Origin: Bradyrhizobium algeriense
GTDB lineage: Bacteria > Pseudomonadota > Alphaproteobacteria > Rhizobiales > Xanthobacteraceae
Direction: 5' to 3'
DNA length: 64,000 nt
NCBI RefSeq assembly: GCF_003062295.1
Contig: NZ_PYCN01000020.1
Coordinates: 62,001 to 126,000 of the forward strand
A program made the position numbers and the translations under genes. Below are positions 44,183 through 53,475 of this stretch, piece by piece (positions within the stretch are counted from its first letter, which is position 1; each line of letters starts with the position of its first letter). The notes under the pieces were generated by a model that ran no database searches, was not told the DNA's origin, and was given only the letters and a program-made list of their open reading frames with translations.

Positions 44183-44995
44183 CTAGCTGTCGTCGAGCTT
44201 GTTGAGGTCGCGAACCGATTGCATGATCGGTTCGAAATTCGCCCGCGCATCCAGTGCGTCGAACAATTGCGCAGTGTCCGACAGCAATCCGTGCGAGCGC
44301 TGGATCGCGATCCGCACGTCGTCCTGCGGGGTGTCGGACAGTCGCCCGTGGCCCGACAGCAAGATCTTCGAGTTCAGGCCCTTCAGCCGCTCCAGCGACT
44401 GGATGTAATCGGCGATGCTGCCGGAGCCGAACACGCCGCCCATCACGCCGCCCGGCATCAGCGTATCGGAGGCGAACAGCAATCCCTTGTCCGGTTCGAA
44501 CAGCGTGATGCAGGCCGAGGTGTGGCCGGGCGTGTACATCACGCTGAGGCGGAAATTGCCGAGGTCGATCAAGTTGCCTTCTTCCAGCCAGAGATCGATA
44601 TTGATCGGCACGTTCGGCTCGTTGAACATCTTGCGCAGCATCGAGAAGTCGTCGCGCAGCATGATCTTGTTGGCGGCCAGCCGATGTGCGGCGATGAAGG
44701 CGCGGCCGTGGAAATGATAGGCCGCGCCGATGTGGTCGAGATGCTCGTGGCTCAGCACCACCATGTCGATCTTCTCGGGCGGGCAGTCGAGGTGCTCGAG
44801 GCATTTCACGAGATGCGGATAGTTCGACGACAGCCCGGCATCGATCATGATGGTGCGCGAACTGCCGCGCACCAGATAAGCGTTCGCCGCGCGATTCTTG
44901 AAGCGGATCTGATAGACGTCTTCGGCGGCCTGGATCAGCGTGCAGACCTCGGTCTCGAACAGCGTCTTGAATGGGCTCGGCTTCCGCTCGCTCAT
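44183..44995 (-). CDS. MBL-fold metallo-hydrolase
   Basis: A 270-residue metallo-beta-lactamase-fold protein. The metal-binding motif reads LSHEHLDHIG (HxHxDH), with a further histidine in TPGHTSACI and one near the C terminus (SGHGRLS). Members hydrolyse thioesters, lactones, phosphodiesters or similar bonds. No signal peptide is seen, so it is cytoplasmic. Its start overlaps the stop of the upstream cyclic-nucleotide-binding protein gene by four bases (ATGA), so the two are coupled. Confidence 0.9.
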   Translation of the reverse strand: MSERKPSPFKTLFETEVCTLIQAAEDVYQIRFKNRAANAYLVRGSSRTIMIDAGLSSNYPHLVKCLEHLDCPPEKIDMVVLSHEHLDHIGAAYHFHGRAFIAAHRLAANKIMLRDDFSMLRKMFNEPNVPINIDLWLEEGNLIDLGNFRLSVMYTPGHTSACITLFEPDKGLLFASDTLMPGGVMGGVFGSGSIADYIQSLERLKGLNSKILLSGHGRLSDTPQDDVRIAIQRSHGLLSDTAQLFDALDARANFEPIMQSVRDLNKLDDS

Positions 44996-45366
44996 GAATT
45001 GGCCGCGGCTCTGAAGGTGACAGCGTTCGACGCGCGCAACCGTTTACTGAGCGCATCCATGATCATCAGCGCAAAGGCCGGCTGCTGGCTGACCAGGTAA
45101 ACGAAGCGGGCATGGTTGATCCGCATCACGCGGGTGTTTGGGGCGGCCGCAATGGCGGTTGCCGAACGGGACGAGCCGTCGATGACAGCCATCTCGCCGA
45201 AAAACTCACCCTTGCCGAGCGTGACGATCACCGTCTTGCTGGGGCCGTTCATCTTGGCGATCTCGACCTGGCCGTCGAGCACCACGAACAGTTCCCGCCC
45301 GGTCGAGCCTTCCTCAAAAATGACGTCATCTACATCAAACTCATTGATGCATTTCTCGATGGTCAT
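44992..45366 (-). CDS. Cyclic nucleotide-binding domain protein
   Basis: A 124-residue protein that is essentially a single cNMP-binding domain. The phosphate-binding cassette reads GKGEFFGEMAVIDGSSRSATAIAA, with the glutamate and arginine (RSA) that contact the cyclic nucleotide. There is no DNA-binding helix-turn-helix, so it is not a CRP-type regulator; it probably controls a partner protein. The ATG at 45366 has an AGGTGG site; a GTG three codons earlier is possible. Coupled by a 4-bp overlap to the metallo-hydrolase, which is the obvious partner candidate. Confidence 0.87.
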   Translation of the reverse strand: MTIEKCINEFDVDDVIFEEGSTGRELFVVLDGQVEIAKMNGPSKTVIVTLGKGEFFGEMAVIDGSSRSATAIAAAPNTRVMRINHARFVYLVSQQPAFALMIMDALSKRLRASNAVTFRAAANS

Positions 45367-45604
45367 GGTGGCCACCTGCCTTTCTGGCTGGTTGGTCCAT
45401 GTTAGTCGGGAAACAGACCGGCGCAAACGGAACCAGCAAGGATGCCGCGGGGCAGCATTAGGCGGCTCGGTACCGGGCCGGCCGACATTTGCGGCCCAAA
45501 ACCGGGCCGGAAGAGTTCCTAAAATTTCGGTAAGGCCGCCACCGGTAAGGATTTGGCAAGTAATAAAAGTTACCAAATGGTCAATCAATTCTGGAGAATC
45601 TAAC

Positions 45605-46633
45605 GTGAGCGATCAGCAACCCCAGCCCGCCAGCGGTGAGACCGGAACTCTTGGCGCCGGGCCGGCCACTCCCGACATGCCTGCGCCAGGCGAGCCGGTG
45701 ACGGCCGCGGCGGAGGTCGAGGCGGCAAAACTCGCGCCCGAGCAGGAAGAGACCTCGCCGAAGCCCGATGTGGCCAAGGACGCCCCGAAGGTGGACGCCG
45801 TCAAGATGGAAGCGCCAAAGGTCGAGGCCTCAAAGGCTGAGCCTCCCAAGATCGACGCCGTGAAGCCGGAAGCGCCGCGCTTTCCCGGCAATGTGACGAT
45901 CATGTCGCCCGGCGACCGCGTCGGAGCCGATGCGAAGGCTGCGCCGGCGGAAGGATCGTCCGGCAAGCGCCGATTCGGGGCGATGGCCGCCGTGGTCGCG
46001 CTGGCGACGGTGGCGGGTGCGCTTGGTGGCGCGCTGGCAACCGCGGGGTTTGGAAAGCTGATGGCCGGAGAATCGGCTCAAGCCTCAGTCCAGGCGTCGG
46101 CAAAGGACAGCGTGCTCGAAGCCTCGGTGGCACGGATCGACGCCGAGATCGTCGCGCTGAAATCAAGCCTCGAGCATAATTCCAAGACGACGACGGGCCA
46201 GCTCAACAAGGCCAGCGACCGCCTCGACAAGGTCGAGAAGGCGCAGGCCGAGCCCGGCGCGAAACTCGCCAAGCTCAGCGAGACCGTCGACAAGCTTCGC
46301 GCCGCTCAGGCGTCCACGACGGCTGCCGCTGCGCCGGCTCCTGCGAAGGAAGTCACGGGGTCGATACCGCAGCAAGCCGCAGCCGCCGCGCCGCCTGCGG
46401 CTCCTCCTACCTCTGGAGCTCCGCCCAAGCCCGAGGTTGCCCGGCTGCCGACGGTCGAAGGCTGGGTATTGCGGGACGTCGCCAACGGCAGCGCCCTGAT
46501 CGAGGGCCGCCGCGGCATGTACGAGGTCTATGCCGGCGATCCCATTCCCGGCCTCGGCCGTGTTGACGCCATTCGCAGGCAGGACGGCCGCTGGGTGGTC
46601 GTGACCAGCAAGGGCCTGATCGTCGCGCGCTGA
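45605..46633 (+). CDS. Membrane-anchored protein with Pro/Ala/Lys-rich N terminus and coiled coil
   Basis: A 342-residue protein of unknown function. About 120 cytoplasmic residues rich in Pro, Ala, Lys and Glu (repeated KVEA/KVDA/PPKIDAVK units) precede one membrane segment near residues 125-145 (AVVALATVAGALGGALATAG). A coiled coil follows (SVARIDAEIVALKSSLEHNS, LDKVEKAQAE), then a conserved C-terminal domain beginning VEGWVLRDVANGSALIEGR. This layout is common among conserved Bradyrhizobium proteins. The GTG start has a GGAG site. A strong terminator follows. Confidence 0.7.
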   Translation: MSDQQPQPASGETGTLGAGPATPDMPAPGEPVTAAAEVEAAKLAPEQEETSPKPDVAKDAPKVDAVKMEAPKVEASKAEPPKIDAVKPEAPRFPGNVTIMSPGDRVGADAKAAPAEGSSGKRRFGAMAAVVALATVAGALGGALATAGFGKLMAGESAQASVQASAKDSVLEASVARIDAEIVALKSSLEHNSKTTTGQLNKASDRLDKVEKAQAEPGAKLAKLSETVDKLRAAQASTTAAAAPAPAKEVTGSIPQQAAAAAPPAAPPTSGAPPKPEVARLPTVEGWVLRDVANGSALIEGRRGMYEVYAGDPIPGLGRVDAIRRQDGRWVVVTSKGLIVAR

Positions 46634-46654
46634 CGGGACGACACATGAACAGGA

Positions 46655-46688
46655 AGGCGCTTCACGGCGACGTGAAGCGCCTTTTTTC
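46655..46688 (+). terminator. Strong Rho-independent terminator
   Basis: AGGCGCTTCACG (46655-46666) and CGTGAAGCGCCT (46671-46682) form a perfect 12-bp stem with a GCGA tetraloop, followed by TTTTTTCTT. This is a textbook terminator for the preceding membrane protein gene. Confidence 0.9.
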
Positions 46689-46723
46689 TTGAATAGGTCT
46701 CATTGCGCGGTGTTAGTTGGGAC

Positions 46724-48238
46724 ATGAGCCGCGCGCCAGGATTTCTCGCCATCGTATTTGCTCTGCTGTGCGGCGCTTTGCCGGCGCGCGCGGCACAGGA
46801 TGCGGCGCTGGAACGCGGAACAGCCATCACCGATCCCGCGACGTTGCGCGAACTCGACGGCGGAAAATTTCGTCTCGATCGCATGCTGCTGCCGGAGCGG
46901 CCGGCTGATATTCCGCTCGCCAATAGCGAGCTGTTCGCCGTGCCGTCGATGGCGCCAGTCCGGCAGGCGATCGATGGCGAGTTCGATCGCTATGTCGCGC
47001 GGCACCGAGCGAACCTGCCGAAGGAGACGATCGGCGTCGGCGAGGGCTTTGATTTCCAATTGTTCGACCGCGCGCTGCTTTATTCGGCAGAGACGCGGTT
47101 CGTGCTGGCCGGCATCGTTAACCGGATGGACCGCGCTTACGCATCCGAAGCAAGCTGCGGCGAGATCCGCATGATCTATCGGCTGACGCGGAAGAACAAA
47201 GCGGCCGGCGACAACGCTTCGCCGCCGCGGCTGCCGATGACGTTGAACCTCGTGCTGAAGGCGAAAGGCGAGGGATCCACGATCACCTGTTCCAAAATCG
47301 CCAATCGCTGGCTCGCCGCGCCGCTCGGTGGGACACCGGCGGCAAAGGATGGCCCGCTCGACCTGATCGGCCACGAGAATATCGACCGCATCGAGACCAA
47401 TCTGCAGATCGCGCACGCGCCGAAATCGTCGGTTCGCGATTTCCGCACCGACTATCTGTTGAAGGTGTTTCGCTACGATCGGAACGCGCGCGTCTTCGCG
47501 GAAGCGCCGATGGAAAACCAGATCGATCGCGCGCGCCTTCTGGCCGACGATGGCCTCAAGCGCGAGTTCAGAGCATGGCTGCTCGATCCCGTCAATCTCG
47601 TCGCGTTCGATCGTGGCACCGCGCTGATCCCGGAAAAATTCCTTGCCAGCGGCGCGATTGCGCCGACGCCGGTCGGGTTCGATCCGTCGGACCTGGAGCC
47701 GGAATTCGGACTGGTGCAAGGCGAGGGTGCCGTGTTCAGCGAGGCCGACATCGTGGCAGCGTTGAGGAAGGCCGTGGAAGGCGGCGTGAAGCTGCAGAAC
47801 ATCCGCTCGCCTGCCGGGTTCGAGCGGCGGCTCAACGACGTGACCTGCTCGGGCTGCCACCAGACGCGCGGCATCGGCGGCTTTCACTTCCCCGGTGTCG
47901 ACTGGATGGCGGAAAATCCGTCGAACTCGACGGTCGTGCCGGCGTCGCCGCATTTCTTCGGCGACCAGATCCGCCGACGCGATATTCTCGCAAGCCTGCG
48001 CGACGGCAAGACGCCGGATTACTCGCGCGGGTTCGCCAGCCGTCCGCAGTTGCGCGGCAGCACCGAACTCGCCGGCACCAATTACTACGACGGCTGGGGC
48101 GCGCATTGTTATGTGCAGGGTAAGCCGGCCGCCAGCAATGACGGAAGTTTTCGGGATTGGACCTGCGCCGAGGGCCTGACCTGTCAGGCCGCCGGCAAGA
48201 TCTCGCGCATCGGCATGTGCTTCGTCAAAAGCCGTTAG
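46724..48238 (+). CDS. Exported protein with a single CxxCH haem-binding motif
   Basis: A 504-residue protein with a signal peptide ending at ARAAQ (about residue 23). A single haem c attachment motif CSGCH is at residues 375-379 (VTCSGCHQTRGIGGFHFPG). The last 50 residues hold four more cysteines (AHCYV, DWTCAEGLTCQ, GMCFV) that could form disulfides. I do not recognise the rest as a named domain. Periplasmic location is expected. It stands alone between a strong terminator and a convergent GST gene. A redox or binding role is inference. Confidence 0.75.
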   Translation: MSRAPGFLAIVFALLCGALPARAAQDAALERGTAITDPATLRELDGGKFRLDRMLLPERPADIPLANSELFAVPSMAPVRQAIDGEFDRYVARHRANLPKETIGVGEGFDFQLFDRALLYSAETRFVLAGIVNRMDRAYASEASCGEIRMIYRLTRKNKAAGDNASPPRLPMTLNLVLKAKGEGSTITCSKIANRWLAAPLGGTPAAKDGPLDLIGHENIDRIETNLQIAHAPKSSVRDFRTDYLLKVFRYDRNARVFAEAPMENQIDRARLLADDGLKREFRAWLLDPVNLVAFDRGTALIPEKFLASGAIAPTPVGFDPSDLEPEFGLVQGEGAVFSEADIVAALRKAVEGGVKLQNIRSPAGFERRLNDVTCSGCHQTRGIGGFHFPGVDWMAENPSNSTVVPASPHFFGDQIRRRDILASLRDGKTPDYSRGFASRPQLRGSTELAGTNYYDGWGAHCYVQGKPAASNDGSFRDWTCAEGLTCQAAGKISRIGMCFVKSR

Positions 48239-48247
48239 CGCGAACTG

Positions 48248-48895
48248 TCACTTGGCGTAGTGCGTCAGGCGCTTGCCGGGCAGCAGATCATAGGCCGATT
48301 TCCAGCCCGGCAATTGCGCCATGCGCTTAAGCCAGGCGTTGATCGCGGGATGGCTCGCCGCCAGATCGTACCCGGTTTCATCGGCGGGATAATGCAGATA
48401 AGCCATCATCGATATGTCGGCCACCGTTGGCCGTTCGCCGATGGCGAATGCATTCTTCTGCATGTGCTGTTCGAGGATCGCCAGGAAATCATCAAGCCGC
48501 CTGCGGAAATGTTTCAGGACGTGCTCGTCCGGCGACGGCGTGAAGGTCCGAAAATAGCGGTAGGTTGCCATGTAGCCGGTGAGCTTGTGGTTGTCCCAGA
48601 ACAGCCAGCGCAGCAGTTCGAACTGCTCCTGCTCGGTCTCGCCGCCGAACCGGCCGAATTGCTTTGCCAGCTTAAGCAGGATCGGCGCGGTCTGTGTCAG
48701 GCGTTCGCCGTCGACCTCGAGCACCGGAATTTCGCCCATCTCGTTGACGTCGCGCCGCCATTCCGGCGTGCGCGTGACGCCGCCGCCGAAATCGGTCCAT
48801 ACCGGCTCGAAGTGCTCGCCGCACAGCGTGAGCATCAGCGCGAGCTTGTAGCTGTTTCCCGACTCCGGGAAGTAATGCAGGCGATAGCTGGGCAT
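48248..48895 (-). CDS. Glutathione S-transferase family protein
   Basis: A 215-residue GST-fold protein: N-terminal thioredoxin-like domain (YRLHYFPESGNSYKLALML, then GEIPVLEVDGERLTQTAPIL) and helical C-terminal domain (AIGERPTVADISMMAYLHYP). It follows the CaiB-type CoA-transferase gene by 11 bp on the same strand, so the pair is probably co-transcribed. A role in the same catabolic step, for example isomerisation or dehalogenation, is possible but unproven. Confidence 0.9.
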   Translation of the reverse strand: MPSYRLHYFPESGNSYKLALMLTLCGEHFEPVWTDFGGGVTRTPEWRRDVNEMGEIPVLEVDGERLTQTAPILLKLAKQFGRFGGETEQEQFELLRWLFWDNHKLTGYMATYRYFRTFTPSPDEHVLKHFRRRLDDFLAILEQHMQKNAFAIGERPTVADISMMAYLHYPADETGYDLAASHPAINAWLKRMAQLPGWKSAYDLLPGKRLTHYAK

Positions 48896-48906
48896 GGTCT
48901 GCTTCC

Positions 48907-50112
48907 TTACGCCACCGCGCCGGCCGCGCGCAGCTTGCCAATCGCGGCTTCGTCATAGCCCGCGTTGCGCAGGATCTCGTCGCTGTGCTCGCCGATCGCG
49001 GGCGGCTTGCGCGGCTGCACCTTCTTGCTGCCATCCACCCAGATCGGGCTGGAGATCGTCAGCATGGTATCGTTCTCGAACGGCACCAGCACCTCGTTCT
49101 CGATCATCTGCTTGTCGTTCGGAATGTCGTCGAGGATGCCGACCACGCCGAACACCAGCCCGTTGCCGTCGAGGATCTTGCGCCATTCGGCAAGATCCCT
49201 GGTCGCAAAGGTCTCGTCGAAGATCTTGATCAGTTCGAGCGATCGCGCATGGCGGTCTTTCTTGGTTTCGAATCTCGAATCGGTGATGAGGTCCTCGCGG
49301 CCGAGGCAGCGCGCCAGCGTCGGCCATTGCCGGTCCTCGTTGAGCAGCGACAGGATCAGCCAGCGTCCGTCCTTGCACTGGTAGTGATTGGTGACCGCGT
49401 TGAGCGCGCGCTCGCGCGGCCGGCGTTCGCCGAACTTCGCGCCGACCAGTTTGGCCTGCGCCAGCACCGAGGCGGCCCAGACGCCATTGGCCATCAAATT
49501 GGAGCTGACATGCGAGCCCTTGCCGGTGCGCTCGCGCTTGTAGAGCGCAGTGACGATCGCGCCGTAGAACGCCATCGCGCAGGGGTGGTCGCCCATGCCC
49601 GCGATCGATCGCGCCGGCGTCGTGTGTTCGTCCGCTCGCACCAGGTCCATCAGGCCCGAGCGCGCCCAGTAGGCGTTGGAGTCGAAGCCCGGCTTGTTGG
49701 CTTCCTCGCCCTTTTCGCCGTAACCGGTGAAGGAGGCATAGATCAGGCGTTCGTTGAGGGGTGCCAGATGGTTGTGGGTGATGCCGAGCCGCTCGCGCAC
49801 CTGCGGCGGATAATTGGTGATGAAGACGTCGGCTTGCGCGGCCAGCCGATGCAGCACCGCCTGCCCCTCGGGCTTCGAGAGATCGAGCGCGAGGCTCTTC
49901 TTGTTGCGGGCTTCCAGCATCCACGCGAAATTATGCTCGCTATGCGGGTAGCCCGGCAAATTCGGCAGGTTGCGATAGGGATCGCCGGCGCCGGGCGGCT
50001 CGATCTTGATGACGTCGGCGCCGAAATCCGACAGCACGGTGGCGGCCGCAGGCGCTGCAATGAAACTCGCGCAGTCCAGAACCTGGAGGCCTTCGAAAAT
50101 ACCCTTATCCAT
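48907..50112 (-). CDS. CaiB/BaiF-type CoA-transferase family protein
   Basis: A 401-residue family III CoA-transferase. It starts with the typical GLQVLDCASFIAAPAAATVLSD-type opening, continues ADVIKIEPPGAGDPYR, and carries RNKKSLALDLSKPEG. These enzymes move CoA between carboxylic acids through an aspartyl-CoA intermediate, or act as alpha-methylacyl-CoA racemases. The length matches the transferases. It forms a two-gene unit with the GST gene. Substrate unknown. Confidence 0.9.
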   Translation of the reverse strand: MDKGIFEGLQVLDCASFIAAPAAATVLSDFGADVIKIEPPGAGDPYRNLPNLPGYPHSEHNFAWMLEARNKKSLALDLSKPEGQAVLHRLAAQADVFITNYPPQVRERLGITHNHLAPLNERLIYASFTGYGEKGEEANKPGFDSNAYWARSGLMDLVRADEHTTPARSIAGMGDHPCAMAFYGAIVTALYKRERTGKGSHVSSNLMANGVWAASVLAQAKLVGAKFGERRPRERALNAVTNHYQCKDGRWLILSLLNEDRQWPTLARCLGREDLITDSRFETKKDRHARSLELIKIFDETFATRDLAEWRKILDGNGLVFGVVGILDDIPNDKQMIENEVLVPFENDTMLTISSPIWVDGSKKVQPRKPPAIGEHSDEILRNAGYDEAAIGKLRAAGAVA

Positions 50113-50210
50113 CGTAGCGCCGCTCCGTGACGTTTGTTGCTCTTGCTGAATTATCGCGATGAGCGATCCGGTTCAAACGCCATTTGGCCTATCTCGAAGG
50201 GGCGATGCAA

Positions 50211-53200
50211 CTACTCCCCGCCGGACATCAGCGCTGCATTTCCGCCGGCTGCGGCCGTATTGACGGTCACCGTCTGCTCGGTTGCAAAACGCGCGAGATA
50301 ATGCGGCCCGCCGGCCTTCGGCCCGGTGCCCGATAGCCCGTGGCCACCGAACGGCTGCACGCCGACCACCGCGCCGATCATGTTGCGGTTGACATAGATG
50401 TTGCCGACCTGGAGGCGCTCGATCGCGTCCTCCACCGTATCGTCGATCCGTGAATGGATGCCGAGCGTCAGCCCGTAGCCGGAGCGCTCGACCGCCTGCA
50501 GCACCAGGTCGAACCGTTCGGCGCGGTAGCGCACGACATGCAGCACCGGGCCGAATATTTCTTCCGTGAGCCGGCCGGCATCTGACAATTCGAAAATATG
50601 CGGCGCGACATACTTGCCTTGTGGTGCGTTACTCGCAAAGTGCACCCGGGCTTCTTTCTTCATGCGTTCGATATGCGCGTCCAGCCGCTGCTTGGCCTCG
50701 GCATCGATCACCGGGCCGATATGCGTAGCGGGATCGGAGGGATCGCCGATGACAAGCTCGCGCGCCGCGCCCGCGATCATCTCGATCATGCGGTCGGCGA
50801 CGTCGTCCTGCAGGAACAGCAGCCGCAGCGCCGAGCAGCGCTGGCCGGCGGAGCGGAATGCCGAGGTCACGACGTCGTCGGCGACCTGTTCGGGCAGCGC
50901 GGTAGCATCGACGATCATGGCATTGATGCCGCCGGTCTCGGCGATCAGCGGCACAATCGGCCCGTCCTTGGCGGCGAGCGCGCGGTTGATCGTTCGCGCC
51001 ACTTCCGTCGAGCCCGTGAAGACGACACCGGCGACATCGGGATGCGCCACGAGCGCGCCGCCGATCCGGCCGGCGCCTGCCACCAGATGCAGCGCTGACG
51101 CGGGCACGCCGGCTTCATGCAACAGCTTGACGGCTTCAGCCGCAATCAGCGGCGTTTGCTCGGCCGGCTTCGCAACGACTGCGTTGCCCGCCACCAGGGC
51201 TGCCGCGACCTGGCCCAGGAAGATCGCCAGCGGAAAATTCCACGGCGAGATCGCGACGAAAACGCCACGGCCGCGCAGGCGAAGCACATTGCTCTCGCCG
51301 GTCGGTCCCGGCATCGCCTTGCCTTCGCCGAACAACTCGCGTCCCTGCGCAGCATAGTAACGACAGAAATCCACGGCCTCGCGGACTTCCGAGATCGAAT
51401 CATCGAGTGTCTTGCCGCCCTCGCGTTGCAGCAACGCGACGAAATGCGCCGCACGCCGCTCCAGCAGATTGGCGGCCTGCTCCAGCGCCGCCGCGCGCAT
51501 CTCGGCTGGCGTTCGTGTCCAGTGCTTGAAACCGTCGCGCGCGGCCGCGATCGCTGCATTGGCCTCCGCCTCCGTTGCGTCGGCCATGCTGCCCGCTGCG
51601 GGTGTTGGTTCGGTGGCGATGGCCGAAACGAGTTGCTCCAGCGCCGCGCGCTCGCCGAATTCGATCCCGCGTGAATTTTTCCGCGCCGGCCCATAGAGGT
51701 CGCGCGGCAACGGAATGTTCGGATGGCTGGCATTGTCGGCACTGCCGATGATATCGGCCGGACGCCGCAGCAATTGCGAGACCGGCATCGCCTCGTCGGC
51801 GGCGAGCGCAACAAAGGATGAGTTGGCGCCATTCTCCAGCAATCGCCGCACCAGATAGGCCAGCAGATCGCGGTGGCTGCCGACCGGGGCGTAGGTGCGA
51901 TGGGTGATGTCGGGGCGGTCCTCGCCGAGCTTTGCGTAGAGCGCTTCGCCCATGCCGTGCAGGCGCTGGAATTCGAATCCGCTCTGGTCCGTTGCCAGTT
52001 CGAGGATGGTCGCGACCGTCAGCGCATTATGCGTGGCGAACTGCGGAAAAATTCGGGGGCGCAGCGCCAGCAATTGCTGCGCGCAGGCGACGTAGTTCAA
52101 ATCCGTCATCGCCTTGCGGGTGAACACGGGATAGCCGTCGAGCCCGCGTTCCTGCGCGCGCTTGATCTCGGTGTCCCAATAGGCGCCCTTCACCAGCCGC
52201 ACCATCATTTTGCGGTCGAGGCTGCGTGCGAGACCATCGACGTAAGCGATTACGTCGGAGGCGCGCTTCTGGTAGGCCTGGATCGCCAGGCCAAAGCCGT
52301 CCCAGCCTGTCAGCGAGGAATCACTGACCGCTGCCGCTATCACATCGAGCGACAATTCCAGCCGGTCCGCTTCCTCGGCATCGACAGTGAAATTGAGGTC
52401 ATAGGATTTAGCTTGCCGGGCGAGATCGATCAGGCGCGGGACCAGTTCGCTCATCACTCGTGCGCGGCTCACGGCCTCGAAGCGCGGATGCAATGCCGAG
52501 AGCTTGACCGAGATACCGGGCCGGTCGGGCAGGGGACGCTCGCCGGCCGTGCGGCCGATCGCCTCGATCGCGCTTGAATAGGAATTGAAATAGCGCGCGG
52601 CATCGTCGGCCGTGCGCGCGCCTTCGCCGAGCATGTCGAAGGAGTAGCGTTGATGGCGCGACGGGTGCGGCTGCGCCCGCGACAGCGCGGCTTCAATGGT
52701 TTCGCCGAGCACGAAATGATTGCCCATCAGCCGCATCGCCTGCCGCGTCGCCGCCCGCACGGCCGGCGCGCCCAGACGCTTGGTGAGCCGGCCGATGGTC
52801 CCCTGCGGGGTCTCGCCGGGCTGGATCACGCGGGCCGACATCCCGAGCGCCCACGCCGACGCGTTGACCAGGAACGCGCTCGACCTGGTTTCGTGATGGA
52901 TGAAGTCGCCCTGCGCGAGCTTGTCCTCGATGAACTGGTCGGCGGTGCGGGCGTCCGGCACCCGCAGCAACGCTTCCGCCAGCACCATCAGCGCCAGCCC
53001 CTCCTTGGTCGACAGCGCGAATTCGCGCAGCATGTCCTCGACGCCGCCGAGCGGATCGTCGTTGGCCCTGATGGCCTCGATCAGCCGCCTTGCCATGCGA
53101 TCGATGCGCTTCTCCTGCGCCGCATCCAGCCGCACGGCCCCGAGCAGGCGGGCGGCCATGGCACGATCGTCAGGCGCGTAGGGCGCGCTGAAGGGCGGAG

Positions 53201-53222
53201 GGGGCGACTGAGGAATCAGCAT
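50211..53222 (-). CDS. putA: Bifunctional proline dehydrogenase / L-glutamate-gamma-semialdehyde dehydrogenase PutA
   Basis: A 1003-residue bifunctional enzyme that oxidises proline to glutamate. Residues about 1-480 are the FAD-linked proline dehydrogenase barrel (VDAEEADRLELSLDVI, VRLVKGAYWDTEIK). Residues about 500-990 are the NAD-linked aldehyde dehydrogenase with the catalytic cysteine in SAGQRCSALRL. The N-terminal ribbon-helix-helix domain of E. coli PutA is missing, so it is not a self-repressor. The length equals the short branch known from Bradyrhizobium. No Lrp-type putR is adjacent in the window. Confidence 0.95.
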   Translation of the reverse strand: MLIPQSPPPPFSAPYAPDDRAMAARLLGAVRLDAAQEKRIDRMARRLIEAIRANDDPLGGVEDMLREFALSTKEGLALMVLAEALLRVPDARTADQFIEDKLAQGDFIHHETRSSAFLVNASAWALGMSARVIQPGETPQGTIGRLTKRLGAPAVRAATRQAMRLMGNHFVLGETIEAALSRAQPHPSRHQRYSFDMLGEGARTADDAARYFNSYSSAIEAIGRTAGERPLPDRPGISVKLSALHPRFEAVSRARVMSELVPRLIDLARQAKSYDLNFTVDAEEADRLELSLDVIAAAVSDSSLTGWDGFGLAIQAYQKRASDVIAYVDGLARSLDRKMMVRLVKGAYWDTEIKRAQERGLDGYPVFTRKAMTDLNYVACAQQLLALRPRIFPQFATHNALTVATILELATDQSGFEFQRLHGMGEALYAKLGEDRPDITHRTYAPVGSHRDLLAYLVRRLLENGANSSFVALAADEAMPVSQLLRRPADIIGSADNASHPNIPLPRDLYGPARKNSRGIEFGERAALEQLVSAIATEPTPAAGSMADATEAEANAAIAAARDGFKHWTRTPAEMRAAALEQAANLLERRAAHFVALLQREGGKTLDDSISEVREAVDFCRYYAAQGRELFGEGKAMPGPTGESNVLRLRGRGVFVAISPWNFPLAIFLGQVAAALVAGNAVVAKPAEQTPLIAAEAVKLLHEAGVPASALHLVAGAGRIGGALVAHPDVAGVVFTGSTEVARTINRALAAKDGPIVPLIAETGGINAMIVDATALPEQVADDVVTSAFRSAGQRCSALRLLFLQDDVADRMIEMIAGAARELVIGDPSDPATHIGPVIDAEAKQRLDAHIERMKKEARVHFASNAPQGKYVAPHIFELSDAGRLTEEIFGPVLHVVRYRAERFDLVLQAVERSGYGLTLGIHSRIDDTVEDAIERLQVGNIYVNRNMIGAVVGVQPFGGHGLSGTGPKAGGPHYLARFATEQTVTVNTAAAGGNAALMSGGE

Positions 53223-53475
53223 AGGATTCTCTTGGCTCCAGCCAGTCTACCGGGGCCGCGATTGAGAGAACAGGGCGCAAATTCTCCCAATTTTCCAAGG
53301 GGATGGCCGGATCGCCAAGGCCGGAATGGTGTGCGAGCGGATCCAACTGGCGCACGGAAAACACAGCAGGCGGAATTTCGGCGGCGGGATCTACAGATTG
53401 CCGGCTTGCTTGTTGGCAGCGTGAAGGAGCCGCGCTAATCGTCAGGCACGCCGTCGCTTGGGAACAGCAGGGATC

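Noticed and set aside
45116..45604. N-terminal extension of the membrane protein at 45605
   Set aside because: It runs antisense to the cyclic-nucleotide-binding gene; the GTG at 45605 has a ribosome site and starts the conserved protein.
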